The notes under the pieces: model-generated
The model's database searches: none
The model's input: the letters and a program-made list of their open reading frames with translations, nothing else
What the model was told of the DNA's origin: nothing
NCBI RefSeq assembly: GCF_964019385.1
Contig: NC_088645.1
Location: forward strand, 29,896,274 to 29,960,273
Direction: 5' to 3'
Length of the DNA: 64,000 nt
Origin: Sycon ciliatum
Lineage: Eukaryota; Porifera; Calcarea; Leucosolenida; Sycettidae
Made by a program: the position numbers and the translations under genes
Shown here: positions 8,957 through 18,774 of the stretch, piece after piece
Layout: each line of letters begins with the position of its first letter
Position numbering within the stretch: position 1 is the first letter of the stretch

Positions 8957-11900
8957 CAGGGACTAATTTACTTCCAAAAAAATGCGTAGCAGTAATTGCT
9001 ACACACCCCGACGTTTGCATAGCAACGCAACAATTTTGCATAGCAGTTTTTTTTCCGTCGACTATGCCATCAACATGGAACTTGAAATCCGAACAAGTAC
9101 ATCATTATCATGGTTAAAAGAAGGAGAAAAGGAAGAAGAAGAAGAGTTAGACTCTAGAGAAATGCGGGTCTTACAACGGATTGATGGATAGAACACAAGT
9201 CGAAAACGCTGCTGCATAATAGATTGATCTTTGACGGGAAGGAAGTTACTAACTTCTGAAGAAGTGAAGGCTCAGTTATGCACTGTGGACGCTGTGAGGA
9301 ACTAAACTAGCCATGTCCAGTGAACGAAGGTAAGGCTTAAACTGCATGCTGAGATAATTCCACGCTGAGATAATTCTGTAATGACTGACTGTTACTGAGA
9401 CTCTGTGTGCTTTCTCTTGTAGGGCTGCACATCTGGGCGGCGAGGGGTGCTGAAGAAGCGCTCCACTGCCTTCGACACATCATATCGACTTGGTTCGGGA
9501 CCTTCAATGGCGATCCGCATCAAGTGGTCCAGGGTTGACTCCTTCAGGTTGCATCGCCAGTCGGTTTTGATCCTGCGCATTGCGCTGAAGCCACGCTCTA
9601 CGACTGCATTGCTTACAGGAAAGAGCAACAGAATCTGGACGAGAAGCCACAGGTTGGGATACACATCCTGGTGCTTGAAGAGGACCACCCAGACATCACT
9701 GCTGCTGAGCTGCCTGCATGTTGCCTTCCAGAAGGACTTGAATGCGTCCCACTCGGAAACCAGGCTCTCTTTATCAGCGCCGTCTAAGACTTGTTCAAAG
9801 TGATCGTACACAGCAGTGAGGGTGTCGACGCCATACTGGTCTAGGTCTGCTTCCTCGCCAGGCCAGGTTGATGTATTGAGTATGCCTACACCCTTGAAGG
9901 CTGCCTGAGTCTCCAGATCTCGAAATCTGTTGTCAAGGCACTGCTGGACTGCGCCGGCATATGCCTGGCGGGAGCGCTCTAACTCGTTCACACTGCCTCG
10001 AGTGACACCACTAAGTTTTATTCCTTTGAACAAAACTCCTTCATTGGCATCGCTGCTGTCCAAGTACTCCTCGACATCTGCAAGAAGACTATGGAGCGGT
10101 GTCAGGTCAGGACATTCATCATTTCGAATGCGATCAACCATTGTGCGACACGCAGATAAACTGGAGACCGCAAACTGCAGATCAACAGAGCTACACTGCA
10201 GATTGGTCGAAAGAGCACCCAGAGGAGTGAGCATGGCGTCGAAAACAAGCAGGTTAGACACAAACTTGAAGCTAGTGAGCTGCCGTAGATAGCCCCTGAA
10301 TCTGGCACCGTCAGCTGAATTCGCCTCTGCGAGGGACTGGAAGTGACCAACAAGCACAGGGTAGCAGTTGAGCAACACTTTCACAGCCCTCTTCTTGTGC
10401 TGCAGCCATCGGGTGCCGTGGGCTTTCTCAGGCTTGGTCACTTGCTCATCCATTTCTTCAGCCACAGTACGAAGATCCCTGAGGCGCTTTGGGCTTTTAT
10501 GATACACGTAGTAGATATTCATGAGCATGTTGGAGACTTCGTCCAGATAGGTGTTCTTAAACGCATCCTTCGCTGCCAGCTCCAGGCGATGATTAAAGCA
10601 ATGGACAGCAATAAGCCATGGCATGTCATACTCAGTTCTGAGGAGTGCTGCTACTCCGCGCCGGACACCCAAATTTACCGCCGCACCATCCATGCACATG
10701 CAGACGAGTTTTGAGCGCCAGTTGTTGACTCCGAGAGAGATAAAGGTTTCATCGATGCACTGAATCAGACCGGTAGCAGTGCAGTCCGCAACATCCTTCA
10801 GTGCAAGAAAGTGAGCTTGTACACAACCTTGTTCAGCACTCACATACGATACATACATGAGCTCCTTCTCTTTAACGCTGCTGTCTGTAGATCCATCTAT
10901 AAGGATGGTCATGAACTTGGACGACTTCATCTCTTGCAGCACGGAATCCCTCATCGTCTCACCGACAATCTCCACGAATTCACTACACTTGTGGGGAGTA
11001 CAGTACGTCGACCCTAAGGAAACGCCGTGTCTCTTCTCTAGATCTACTAACCCAGGGTACTTTGCAAACGGCAACTCTTCAGCAGCAACGAAGTAGGCAA
11101 CTTCGAACAGCTTCTTCAGTCTCGTGTGGTCCTCTGCATTGGCACCAGCTATCGCCTTTCCAAGCGGCGTCGATCTGTAAATATCTTGAAGTGTCATTGT
11201 AACATTTCGCCCCAGATTCACAGCTTTCGTATGCATATCTGAGCGAGAGTGCTTGGCAACGTTGTCCTTCTTCAGTGCACTTCCACTTATACCGTCAACG
11301 AACGCCGTGCTGTAATTCCTTAAACCACGAAGCGAGGACGCCTTCTCCCTGCACATCTTGCAAATTATCTTGGTCACAGCTCCACCACTCGACTCTGCGC
11401 GAATCCATTCTTTTTTGGGATCAAATTCAGCAATCCACTTCTCCACAGTACCTTGCTTTACAGACATGTCGGCAGTGAAGAGGCTTCATCGATAAGGCAA
11501 GCACACAGATAAGTCCTGAATGGTCGAGACGCCTACTGCTAGTGAAGGAACGCGGTCTCAATCTCAAAAGCAGGTGAAGTACTTGTCGACACTCGCCTCG
11601 TGCTTCCTGGGCTGCACTTCAAGTAATTATTTTAGTTGTTTCCAACTTGCATGCGCATGCACGACCGTGCTGCAGTGCGCGCGCAGAGAAAGTGCGACAT
11701 TTTATGGTACATGTACCCGCAGTCCCCCGTGCGTATCGTGTAGAATCTATCTGCATGCTGCAGTGCAGGCTGGACAACCAGTGAACCACACACACAAGTC
11801 TAATCTAGTCACAGTGGCCAGTGCACGCCGCCTAACCGGCCACACACACTGTAAGCTACACATGTGAATGCGCTACGCGTGCACTACAAGTCTATGTCCA

Positions 11901-12018
11901 GGGCCATACTGACATGTACATGTGTCGCAGTTTACCGCGACTCACTACGAACTTTGAATCGCAGACACTGAGTTTTGCGTCGCAAACTGCGATGCGATAC
12001 CGGTTAAATTAGTCCCTG
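8957..12018 (-). mobile_element. Complete hAT transposon, 3062 bp, 5-bp target duplication
   Basis: The ends are CAGGGACTAATTTA and its complement. TACAT is duplicated at 8952-8956 and 12019-12023. The uninterrupted sequence in fragment e has a single TACAT at this place, which confirms both boundaries. The duplication is 5 bp, unlike the usual 8 bp of hAT; a minority of hAT groups have 5-6 bp. One intact transposase gene lies on the minus strand. The flanks of the gene (8990-9390 and 11470-12010) are untranslated or unrecognised. Confidence 0.93.
9392..11467 (-). CDS. hAT-family transposase (ZNF862-like)
   Basis: A 691-residue uninterrupted frame starts at ATG. An N-terminal C2H2-type zinc finger of the TTF kind is formed by C36, C39, H73 and H79. 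Acidic residues fit the RNase-H-like catalytic core: D191 (ILIDGSTDSS), D260 (CMDGAAVNLG) and E624 (NAVVERGFSAM). The C-terminal segment around LLLFPVSNAVVERGFSAMRR is the hAT dimerisation region. The protein should cut and rejoin its element in the nucleus. Overall layout resembles vertebrate and invertebrate ZNF862/KIAA1586-type proteins derived from hAT. No host promoter or splice structure is seen, so I regard it as a transposon gene, probably functional. Confidence 0.92.
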   Translation of the reverse strand: MSVKQGTVEKWIAEFDPKKEWIRAESSGGAVTKIICKMCREKASSLRGLRNYSTAFVDGISGSALKKDNVAKHSRSDMHTKAVNLGRNVTMTLQDIYRSTPLGKAIAGANAEDHTRLKKLFEVAYFVAAEELPFAKYPGLVDLEKRHGVSLGSTYCTPHKCSEFVEIVGETMRDSVLQEMKSSKFMTILIDGSTDSSVKEKELMYVSYVSAEQGCVQAHFLALKDVADCTATGLIQCIDETFISLGVNNWRSKLVCMCMDGAAVNLGVRRGVAALLRTEYDMPWLIAVHCFNHRLELAAKDAFKNTYLDEVSNMLMNIYYVYHKSPKRLRDLRTVAEEMDEQVTKPEKAHGTRWLQHKKRAVKVLLNCYPVLVGHFQSLAEANSADGARFRGYLRQLTSFKFVSNLLVFDAMLTPLGALSTNLQCSSVDLQFAVSSLSACRTMVDRIRNDECPDLTPLHSLLADVEEYLDSSDANEGVLFKGIKLSGVTRGSVNELERSRQAYAGAVQQCLDNRFRDLETQAAFKGVGILNTSTWPGEEADLDQYGVDTLTAVYDHFEQVLDGADKESLVSEWDAFKSFWKATCRQLSSSDVWVVLFKHQDVYPNLWLLVQILLLFPVSNAVVERGFSAMRRIKTDWRCNLKESTLDHLMRIAIEGPEPSRYDVSKAVERFFSTPRRPDVQPYKRKHTESQ

Positions 12019-12052
12019 TACATTTGCTTTGCCCGTAAAAGAGGCTTTTCTC

Positions 12053-12094
<42 letters not shown>

Positions 12095-12102
12095 GTGATG
12101 AT
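12053..12102 (+). repeat. Last (ATG/GAT)n block of the nest
   Basis: Trinucleotide repeat immediately after the 3' end of fragment j. The sequence beyond it (12103-12187) is unassigned. Confidence 0.9.
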
Positions 12103-12187
12103 GAAGTAGTGTTAGAGACAATTTCTTTCATTTTCGACCAATGTACAGTTTTCAAAGGGATCAGTAAAACAGTGAGCACAACCCAAC

Positions 12188-12372
12188 TACCGTATTTTTC
12201 GGAGTATAGTGCGCACCTTTGTATAATGCGCACCCTCAATCTTCATTGGGGGTGCGCACTTCAATCTTCATTGAAGTACATGCATTTCATATTCGGAGCA
12301 TAGTGCGCACCTGCGATTTAGGGCCTAAAATAGCACATCTAAAGTGCGCACTATACTCCGAAAAATACGGTA
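12188..12372. mobile_element. MITE with TACCGTATTTTTCGG ends
   Basis: A short element of about 185 bp whose ends are inverted copies starting TACCGTATTTTTCGGAGTAT. The interior is rich in GTGCGCAC. TA at each end fits a TA-targeting family. No coding capacity. Confidence 0.85.
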
Positions 12373-12378
12373 AAGTTC

Positions 12379-12640
12379 ATGTTCGCTGATTTCAGTGTTT
12401 TGCGATCTGAAAATGAGGATTTCGTGGACTGCCTTATGCACTGTGTGAGGCTGGTAATAAATTCAATTACAACCTGCAGAGATCTTCAGATTCATATAGA
12501 CCCTCGGACCCAGATGAACCTACCTGCAGGATGGTCAGAGACGGCCATGATGGAATATTTGAAGAAAAAGAGGAGGCAACGAGAATGGTGGAGAAACCTT
12601 GAAGCAATCCAGACAACAGAAATTGCATGTACAACCGGTA
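12379..12640 (+). other. Open frame of unknown nature before the AC microsatellite
   Basis: About 87 residues of ordinary composition (MFADFSVLRSENEDFVDCL..., then TAMMEYLKKKRRQREWWRN) precede the point where the frame runs into the AC repeat. I do not recognise it. It could be an exon or transposon remnant, or chance. The Thr/His tail from the microsatellite is not real protein. Confidence 0.2.
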
Positions 12641-12743
12641 ACACATATACCCACAGCCATATGTGCAAACACACACATACACACAAACACACATACACAC
12701 ACACAAACATACACACACATACACACACACACATACATACACA

Positions 12744-12787
<44 letters not shown>

Positions 12788-12920
12788 CACGCACACACAC
12801 ACACGCACATACACACACATACACACAAACACACACACATACACGCACGTGCGCAAACACACACACACACACATATGCATATACACACATGCACACATAA
12901 ACACACATGCACACACAGTG
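12640..12920. repeat. (AC)n-rich microsatellite
   Basis: About 280 bases of interrupted ACAC/ACAT repeat. It yields long His/Thr or Cys/Val frames on both strands that are artefacts of the repeat. Confidence 0.95.
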
Positions 12921-13133
12921 TTGTACCCACATGCAGAGATTAAAAAAAATACACCCAAAACAGCGTAGTTTAAACGCCACGTGCTCAAATAAGCGTCCCC
13001 AGTATGTGACCCTGTGTAACCAGACTCACAACAGCTCGTCTCATCTCTTGCATGCCCCTTTTTGACGCGACCAATAACGTTTAACTTCCAAATATAAGCC
13101 ATCTCATTGAACATGTAACTCATAATGTGTACG
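12921..13133. other. Unassigned sequence
   Basis: No repeat copy, protein motif or RNA signal is seen here. Confidence 0.5.
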
Positions 13134-13375
13134 TTATTCCCGTAGCTATGCAGAAGACGTTACTTCAGTAACGTCTGGCGCTAGCCAGGGTCCATTTGGT
13201 TTTTGTGTGTTTGTGTCACGCCTGGCGCTATCCTGTATCTGTCCCGTACCGGTTATGCCTTTTTTTCAGGCATAACCTGGGATTCAAACCCGCACTCTCG
13301 CCCTACATGCATTTCCCCATACACTTCGCATTCATACTCATTCTTCCAAGTTGCTTCACGTTATGATCATATCGT
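13134..13375 (+). repeat. Repeat family A, partial copy 1
   Basis: Starts ATTCCCGTAGCTATGCAG, followed by the hairpin AGACGTTACT...AGTAACGTCT and GGCGCTAGCCAGGGTCC. It ends in an inverted B-box module (GGGATTCAAACCCGCACT). Family A is a modular SINE-like repeat found at least nine times in the window. Its module carries a pol III B-box-like GGTTCGAATCCC but no complete tRNA structure. Confidence 0.8.
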
Positions 13376-13381
13376 TCCACC

Positions 13382-13729
13382 TCAGTACCCTCCTGCTACC
13401 AGCGCCACGAACGGGAGAAACGCCGCTGCTATGAGGAGCGTGTTCGAGAGATCGAACATGCAACTTTTTCACCTCTCGTTCTCTCCTCAACAGGCGGCAT
13501 AGGCAAGTCGGCAACAGCCTGCTATAAGCGGATTGCCGGGCTCCTGTCCGACAAGACGAAGGAGCCGTACAACCGAGTAATGGCGTGGATTCGCTGCCGA
13601 CTTGGCTTTGCTCTGGTTTGCTCCAGCATGGTTTGTTTGCGCGGTGCTCCACGACGCCCCATGCGTGTCAGCAATATGGTGGATGCATCAGCTACCTTGG
13701 CCGATGCTGAGGCCCGCTGCCCTGTATAA
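13382..13729 (+). pseudogene. Related LINE C-terminal fragment, not in a microsatellite
   Basis: The frame to a stop at 13729 reads CYQRHEREKRRCYEERVREI, then EHATFSPLVLSSTGG and MAWIRCRLGFALV. This aligns with the tail of the LINE protein in fragment b (YQQHERRKWNEY..., FTPLVFSVHGG, LLRCRLSFALL). It is a different subfamily and has no GAT flanks. It abuts a family A repeat, and coding sequence starts abruptly with no Met. Dead fragment. Confidence 0.75.
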
Positions 13730-13888
13730 CTGACTGCAAGTGGTTCCTAAACCAGTTCCTATTCCTCATTGTTGCTTCTTTGTTCCCCTCTAGTTTTCTT
13801 TTTACGGTATTATAATTTTTTTTACGGTGTTTTAGAATCAACTCGTAAAAACTCCAAGTCAATCTCCCATTGACACAAACCTCGTTTA

Positions 13889-14336
13889 GGGCCTGGTCAG
13901 ACTGCGGCAAATTTTGGTTGCCTGACGAAAACAGAACAGCGTCCAGAATTTGAATCGCGATCACACTACACATGTGGGGAGAGTGAAAATTCAAACTTCA
14001 TTTCGAGCGTCAAGTGGTAATCTCCACGAACGACGTCAAATTCCTTCACCTTGGGGATCGCCAACACCTTCAGTGCAATCCTTGCAACCATCCTTATGAG
14101 TTTTGTTGTTGTCCGTGGCCAATTAACTCTTCGATATCGAGATGAAAAAATCAGTGATTATCAGCGTCAATGGCGTATCAGCGTCAAATCCTGTTTGGAG
14201 CGGAAAAGCGTGGTCCGTTCTTGCTTTTTTTTTGGAGCGTCAACTCTCGCTTTTGCCGCTCTGGCGGCAAGTTACTATGGAGATTCGGATTATAATCCTA
14301 GGATTATTTCGATTTTGCCGCAGTCTGACCAGGCCC
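13889..14336. mobile_element. Harbinger-type MITE, 448 bp, TSD TTA
   Basis: The ends are inverted copies of GGGCCTGGTCAGACTGCGGC, flanked by TTA at 13886-13888 and 14337-14339. A 3-bp TWA duplication and a GGGCC terminus are typical of PIF/Harbinger. No transposase. Short frames inside look like chance. Confidence 0.85.
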
Positions 14337-14735
14337 TTATTGAACATAATCATATCCTATCCAATAAAAACAGTTCATAAAAACAGCTTTTTAGGATCGG
14401 ACCCAGTCCGCATAACCAAGAGAGGTAGCTCCCTTGGCTGCTGTTGGAATATGCAAGAATGGGCCTTCCACATAAGGTCTAACAAGGAGCAGTGGCTATA
14501 GTTATGAAATGAACACCGGAAACCATGGAGACAGACCACACTCTCATTATAGATACTGGTTATAAATAGACCGAATAAGGAAAATGATCTGATAGCCTAT
14601 GAAGACTAAAAGAAATTGAACCAATGACAACAAATACTCGTCCAGCACACGGGTTGTCATAGCAACACAAATAACAGCTGTCCGCTAATTTTGTTGTTGG
14701 AGATTGAGTAGGAGTTTTTACTGGTTGATTCTAAG
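14337..14735. other. Unassigned sequence
   Basis: AT-rich sequence without a recognisable gene or repeat between the Harbinger MITE and a palindrome. Confidence 0.45.
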
Positions 14736-14860
14736 TACAATAAATGCTCCGGCCTTGGGTTTATGACCAATAAAAACTAATTATAAAAACCGAGGTCCCC
14801 CGAGGTTTTTATAGTTAGTTTTTATTGGTCATAAACCCAAGGCCGGAGCATTTATTGTAT
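14736..14860. repeat. Near-perfect 125-bp palindrome
   Basis: Arms of nearly 60 bp start TACAATAAATGCTCCGGCC and fold on a small loop around GAGGTCCCCC. The outer ends resemble the shorter inverted pair at 20535-20640 (ATAATAAATGTA). Probably a palindromic MITE; a transcript would form a long hairpin. Confidence 0.85.
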
Positions 14861-15002
14861 ACATAATTTCATATTATTATACTTTTATTTTTATTATTTG
14901 TCATGGCGACCCCCGTAAGTCCAAATAACTGGCAGGGCAGGGTTGCGCCTTTTTCTTTCTTCTCGGATTTGTATGATGTCAATAAACTGTTGAAATATAA
15001 AA
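14861..15002 (+). repeat. Possible poly(A) retroelement 3' end
   Basis: AT-rich sequence ending GTCAATAAACTGTTGAAATA and an A-run with AATAAA included. This looks like the polyadenylated tail of a retroposed transcript. The parent is not identified. Confidence 0.35.
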
Positions 15003-15470
15003 AAAATTAAAAAAATGTACAGTGCAGTGCGTACTAGTACACAGCATGCCAAAACTGTACAGTGCAGTGCGTACTACAGTTTTGGGAAGTGAAATCCGAC
15101 ACTTGTCATAGGGGACAGCGCCACATGCACAAATGGACACCAATGATGTAATGCACTGCACCTAATTTGTACTATAGAGCCGTATGCATCCCAAACGGAT
15201 CGAAAGGTCACAGTGTAGATACACACAGTTCACAAACATGGTACACATAAGGAGTATTGGTATCCAATCCCTATTCATTTTTGCCAGCATCTTTTGAACC
15301 TTGACTGTGATGAGTACGAGTTTTGTCATCAGACAGATAAAGTTGTATGTAGCACATGTACTGTACGTATGCCGGGCTGCAGGGGCTGCAGACTGCATGG
15401 TGCAGTCCCTTATGCCAAGTGTTGGATTTCACTAGCCACAACTGTATTACACAGCATGCGAGGACTGTAC
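15003..15470. repeat. Degenerate inverted-repeat element
   Basis: Two near-copies of GTACAGTGCAGTGCGTACTA occur at 15017 and 15055. Sequence around 15070-15130 (AGTGAAATCCGACACTTG) recurs inverted at about 15378-15440 with moderate similarity. Consistent with an old MITE. No gene. Confidence 0.5.
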
Positions 15471-15927
15471 TTTCACATATCATGCATGCCTGGCCGGCCA
15501 ATGCGCGCATATGCATGCATAGAAATTAAAAATAAAAATCGTCGGTGCGCCGCCAAGAATCGGTGCGCGCGTACTTGACAATCAAAGATAAATTTTACCA
15601 TGGCCTTACACAGAAGACAAATGTCCAATGTAAATGGCACATGAACCTACTATGTACTATTACAAATTTTTTACAATAGTACCGTACTATCTCCATTATA
15701 AGCCCAGCAATTACATTTTTTCAACCAGTCCGGACCCTGGGCTTATATTGGAGACTGGGCTTCTACTATAGTCAGTTTCAAAAAGATTAGCAATCCTGGC
15801 GATCGCCCGGGGAGTTTGCCGTCTTACCGTATGAGCGCTCGAGCGCTGCCTGGAAAAACTCACTGTCAACTGGAAGAAATATTCCGCGCGAAAGCATGAA
15901 AAATGACAACTCACTGACGTCGGTACT
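15471..15927. other. Unassigned sequence with a CTCCATTATAAGC repeat
   Basis: At 15688-15775 TATCTCCATTATAAGCCC and GGGCTTATATTGGAGA form a loose inverted pair, related to the repeat at 18462-18600. Otherwise nothing is seen. Confidence 0.4.
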
Positions 15928-16651
15928 CATAGCCAGCAATCGCATGTCACCACGTACATTGAAAATCAACATAATTTTGCGAATCGACCTTTTTTTCAGG
16001 ATCACTTTTCAACGAGGACGAAGCAAAGTCGGCCGAACGAAGTATAGAGGAAGAAAATCACCCTCTCCACTTCACCATCACGATACTGACATAGACACGA
16101 GATGAAACAACTAAAAAATCCACAAGAAAACTGTACAGCCATCATCGCGCTGACTTTGGTCTGACTTTGGTCTGAGAATTTCTATCACGATCAAAAATGT
16201 CCGAGGAGCACTCAAAAATAAGCCACAGACGTACCTTTATCGCTCTCTACTCCTTTTTCAAGGCACAAAAGTCGACTCTCCACTTTCAAACCAGGAACCA
16301 GACATACCAGTGGTCCTTTTCAGCTGCTCCACGAGCGCAGGAAAGGTTCACCAAGGGGCGCAGAGCAGCATCCATTCCAGAAAAAGAGCTAAAATACGAG
16401 TGAGACTGCACGCCTGAGTACATGAGTACATGTATGAGTACATGCAGAAAATAGTCAATTTCAGCGTTTCTGCTCCAAACAGCAACTAGCTTCGACTAGA
16501 AACAAAGATTACGCCAAAGGATCAAACAACAACCATTTTCTGCAGTTTTTTTGCAGATGGCTTCCTTGTGCTTGGCCCAGCACGCCAAAAATCACACCTC
16601 GGAGGAGTACAAAAATTACAACTCTCAAGATGTCCTCGATTGCTGGCCATG
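15928..16651. mobile_element. 724-bp TIR element, copy 2 (inverted relative to copy 1)
   Basis: The same 14-bp termini CATAGCCAGCAATC and GATTGCTGGCCATG and the same interior as 7577-8299, in the opposite orientation. The shared small frames differ by only a few residues. The flanks show no convincing direct duplication. Confidence 0.8.
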
Positions 16652-17089
16652 TCGTACATGTTCGTCTGGTTTACAACAAACGAGCTCTTCCTCGCATCGA
16701 TATGGAGTCAGAGAGGACATGTCGAAAGTGTGGTAAATTTTGACGAGCGGGATGCGTCCGTTTTGTGACCAAATAGATTCTTTGAGCTGCCGCGGATGCA
16801 ATTTATTCTCACGATGTGACGAAAACGGCATTGACACAGACTCATTCCCAAGGCCTTGAAGTGGCAGAGCTATCCGTGTGACTTCGACGACATTGTGACA
16901 AAAGCAGACGCCTGTGAAAGCTTATAGAAGACGGTGTTGACTCCTAAATTCAAATAAATTGGCGATCTTCAGTTACTAAAATAATTCTCAAACAGAAATC
17001 GATCGATCGATGTGCCGGTGTATTCAACAACACGTAGCTACAGCGCAATGACTTCCGTGTTCACAACTTCAAATGGCGTGAGCCAGTCA
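16652..17089. other. Unassigned, possibly degraded coding sequence
   Basis: A plus-strand frame just after the TIR element reads VRLVYNKRALPRIDMESERTC before stops intervene. I cannot assign it. No clear repeat is seen. Confidence 0.25.
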
Positions 17090-17295
17090 AGTGTCAGTCA
17101 GTTCGGCAGGAAACGCGAGCTCCAACAACAAGTCGTTTGGCGCAGCCACCTTCTTTGTCTTGTACCAGCGTGATCACCAAAACAATGAAAATTCAAGAAG
17201 AAATATTTCACTTGAAGATTTGTTGGGATTTGAACTCACAACTTCATGGGCAGCAGACAGCATGCATAACCACAAGGCCAAAAAGGAAGGGATAA
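17090..17295 (-). repeat. tRNA-derived SINE
   Basis: On the minus strand TGGCCTTGTGGTTATGCATG (A-box region, from 17280) is followed about 35 bases later by GAGTTCAAATCCCAAC, a good B-box (17223-17238). Box order and spacing fit a tRNA-derived pol III promoter. A body without tRNA similarity follows. No 3' tail is delimited. Confidence 0.6.
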
Positions 17296-17595
17296 ATCGT
17301 GGGTTTTGATAACAAATCGATACTGGCTTCCAGGGCAAATTATAAACCATGGGAAAAGGCCAGAAACCTGGCCGAAATACTAACTCCTTAACGGTGGGTC
17401 CAATTGTTCTGAAACCTTCACAGAACAATTTGCCGTGCCCTAACAAGCCGTTTTATGTACTTTGTTGTCCGAATTCCCATATCTTCATACTTTTTAAGAC
17501 CCAAACTTGATTGCTTATCTTTTTGAAACAGACTGTAGAGACTGGGTTTATAATTTTCCAACCACCTGCTACATGAACATTGCCTATTATTTTTC
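17296..17595. other. Unassigned sequence
   Basis: No gene, tandem repeat or inverted repeat is recognised. Confidence 0.4.
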
Positions 17596-18297
17596 ATTCC
17601 CGTAGCTATGCAGAAGACGTTACTTTAGTAACGTCTGGCGCTAGCCAGGGTCCACACGGCTTTAATTTGTTATTCGTTTGTTTATGTGTTTGTGTCACGC
17701 CTGGCGCTATCCCGTATCTGTCCTGTACCCTACCGTAGCATCAAACACAGCTAGCTGGCCACATACAGCTGGTCGCTATATTTAAATAGGGCTTTCAAAC
17801 GCAAGATCATAACGTGAAGCAACTTGGAAGAATGAGTATGAATGCGAAGTGCATGGGATAATGCATGTAGGGCGATAGTGCGGGTTCGAATCCCAGGATA
17901 TGCCTTTTAAAAAACGAAATAGGAAAATTGAAAAATTTATAACATCCCTATGCTGTTTTTGGCGTCATCAAGGCGGTAGACGGTGTTGTATTACCCTCGA
18001 CCGTACCTGTCCCGTACCGAACCATCAAAGACGGCTGGCCACAATGCATATTCAAGTAGGGCTTTCAAATGCAAGATCATAACGTGAAGCAACTTGGAAG
18101 AATTAGTATGTATGCGAAGCGTATCGGGGGATGCATGCAGGGTGCGCGATAATGCGGGTTCGAATCCCAGGTTATGTCTTTAAAAAAAAAGGAGAAATTT
18201 ATAAGAATTTATAACATCCCCATGCTTTTTTTGTCTAGGTCATCAAGGCAAAAAAGCATAGCGTAGGGCCCTGAGCTTCCAAGCTCTCTCGTTATAT
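17596..18297 (+). repeat. Repeat family A, near full-length copy
   Basis: It begins ATTCCCGTAGCTATGCAG and has the AGACGTTACT hairpin. Two direct modules follow, each running from GCAACTTGGAAGAAT to CGGGTTCGAATCCCAGG (B-box-like, at about 17880 and 18166). It ends GGGCCCTGAGCTTCC then AAGCTCTCTCGT. About 700 bp without coding capacity. This copy defines the plus orientation of the family. Confidence 0.82.
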
Positions 18298-18774
18298 CAG
18301 TAGCACAATGCTTCCCAGGAGGCACCCGGACTGCAGTTTTGTGCTTCCTGGTACACTGAGTCTGTTCTTTAGATCTCGGGATCGCAGTCTTTTACCACAG
18401 CATGTGTTTATGTGATACTATGTGATACTGTGTGACGTCAAATATGCATGGACATGATCCATACGGTTCTCCATTATAAGCTCTGCGCTTATTTTGGAGA
18501 CTGCACTTGTATATCTTCGAAGCCCTCTTGGAGTGCGCTTATAATAGAGACTGAGCTTCTAGAAGAGACTGCGCTTGCAATAGAGATAATACGGTATTCC
18601 TTTCTTCCTATAAACAAAGCTAAAACGGTTCAGGTAGGCTATGTCGTAACGAGAGAGCTTGAAAGCTCAGGGCCCTACGTTATGCTTGTTTGCCTTATTA
18701 CTCACCATGATTGTTATTCGATCGGATGGAAACACTTTTGCGATACAATGATGTAGTCGATCAGTTTTAATACG
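18298..18774. other. Small repeats, no gene
   Basis: 18462-18600 is a degenerate element with CTCCATTATAAGC, GCTTATAATAGAG and terminal TACGGT/ACGGTA. 18648-18710 is an inverted piece of the family A 3' end (AGAGAGCTTGAAAGCTCAGG). Nothing else is recognised. Confidence 0.5.

Larger units (their letters stand above)
8678..12052 (+). pseudogene. LINE fragment j: C-terminus and 3' UTR, split by hAT
   Basis: The first 100 bases (coding, stop at 8776) and the 3' UTR are nearly identical to fragment e. The UTR is interrupted at 8957 by a hAT transposon and resumes at 12019 with TACATTTGCTTTGCCCG, ending in AGAGGCTTTTCTC and (ATG)n. Near identity to fragment e means this copy is young, and the hAT insertion is younger still. 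Confidence 0.85.

Noticed and set aside
3092..12102. CRISPR-like or satellite array
   Set aside because: The recurrent unit is a trinucleotide and the spacers are LINE fragments; there are no uniform repeats and spacers.
12467..13123. Long Cys/Val-rich and His/Thr-rich open frames
   Set aside because: They are translations of the AC microsatellite in several frames and have no codon signal outside it.
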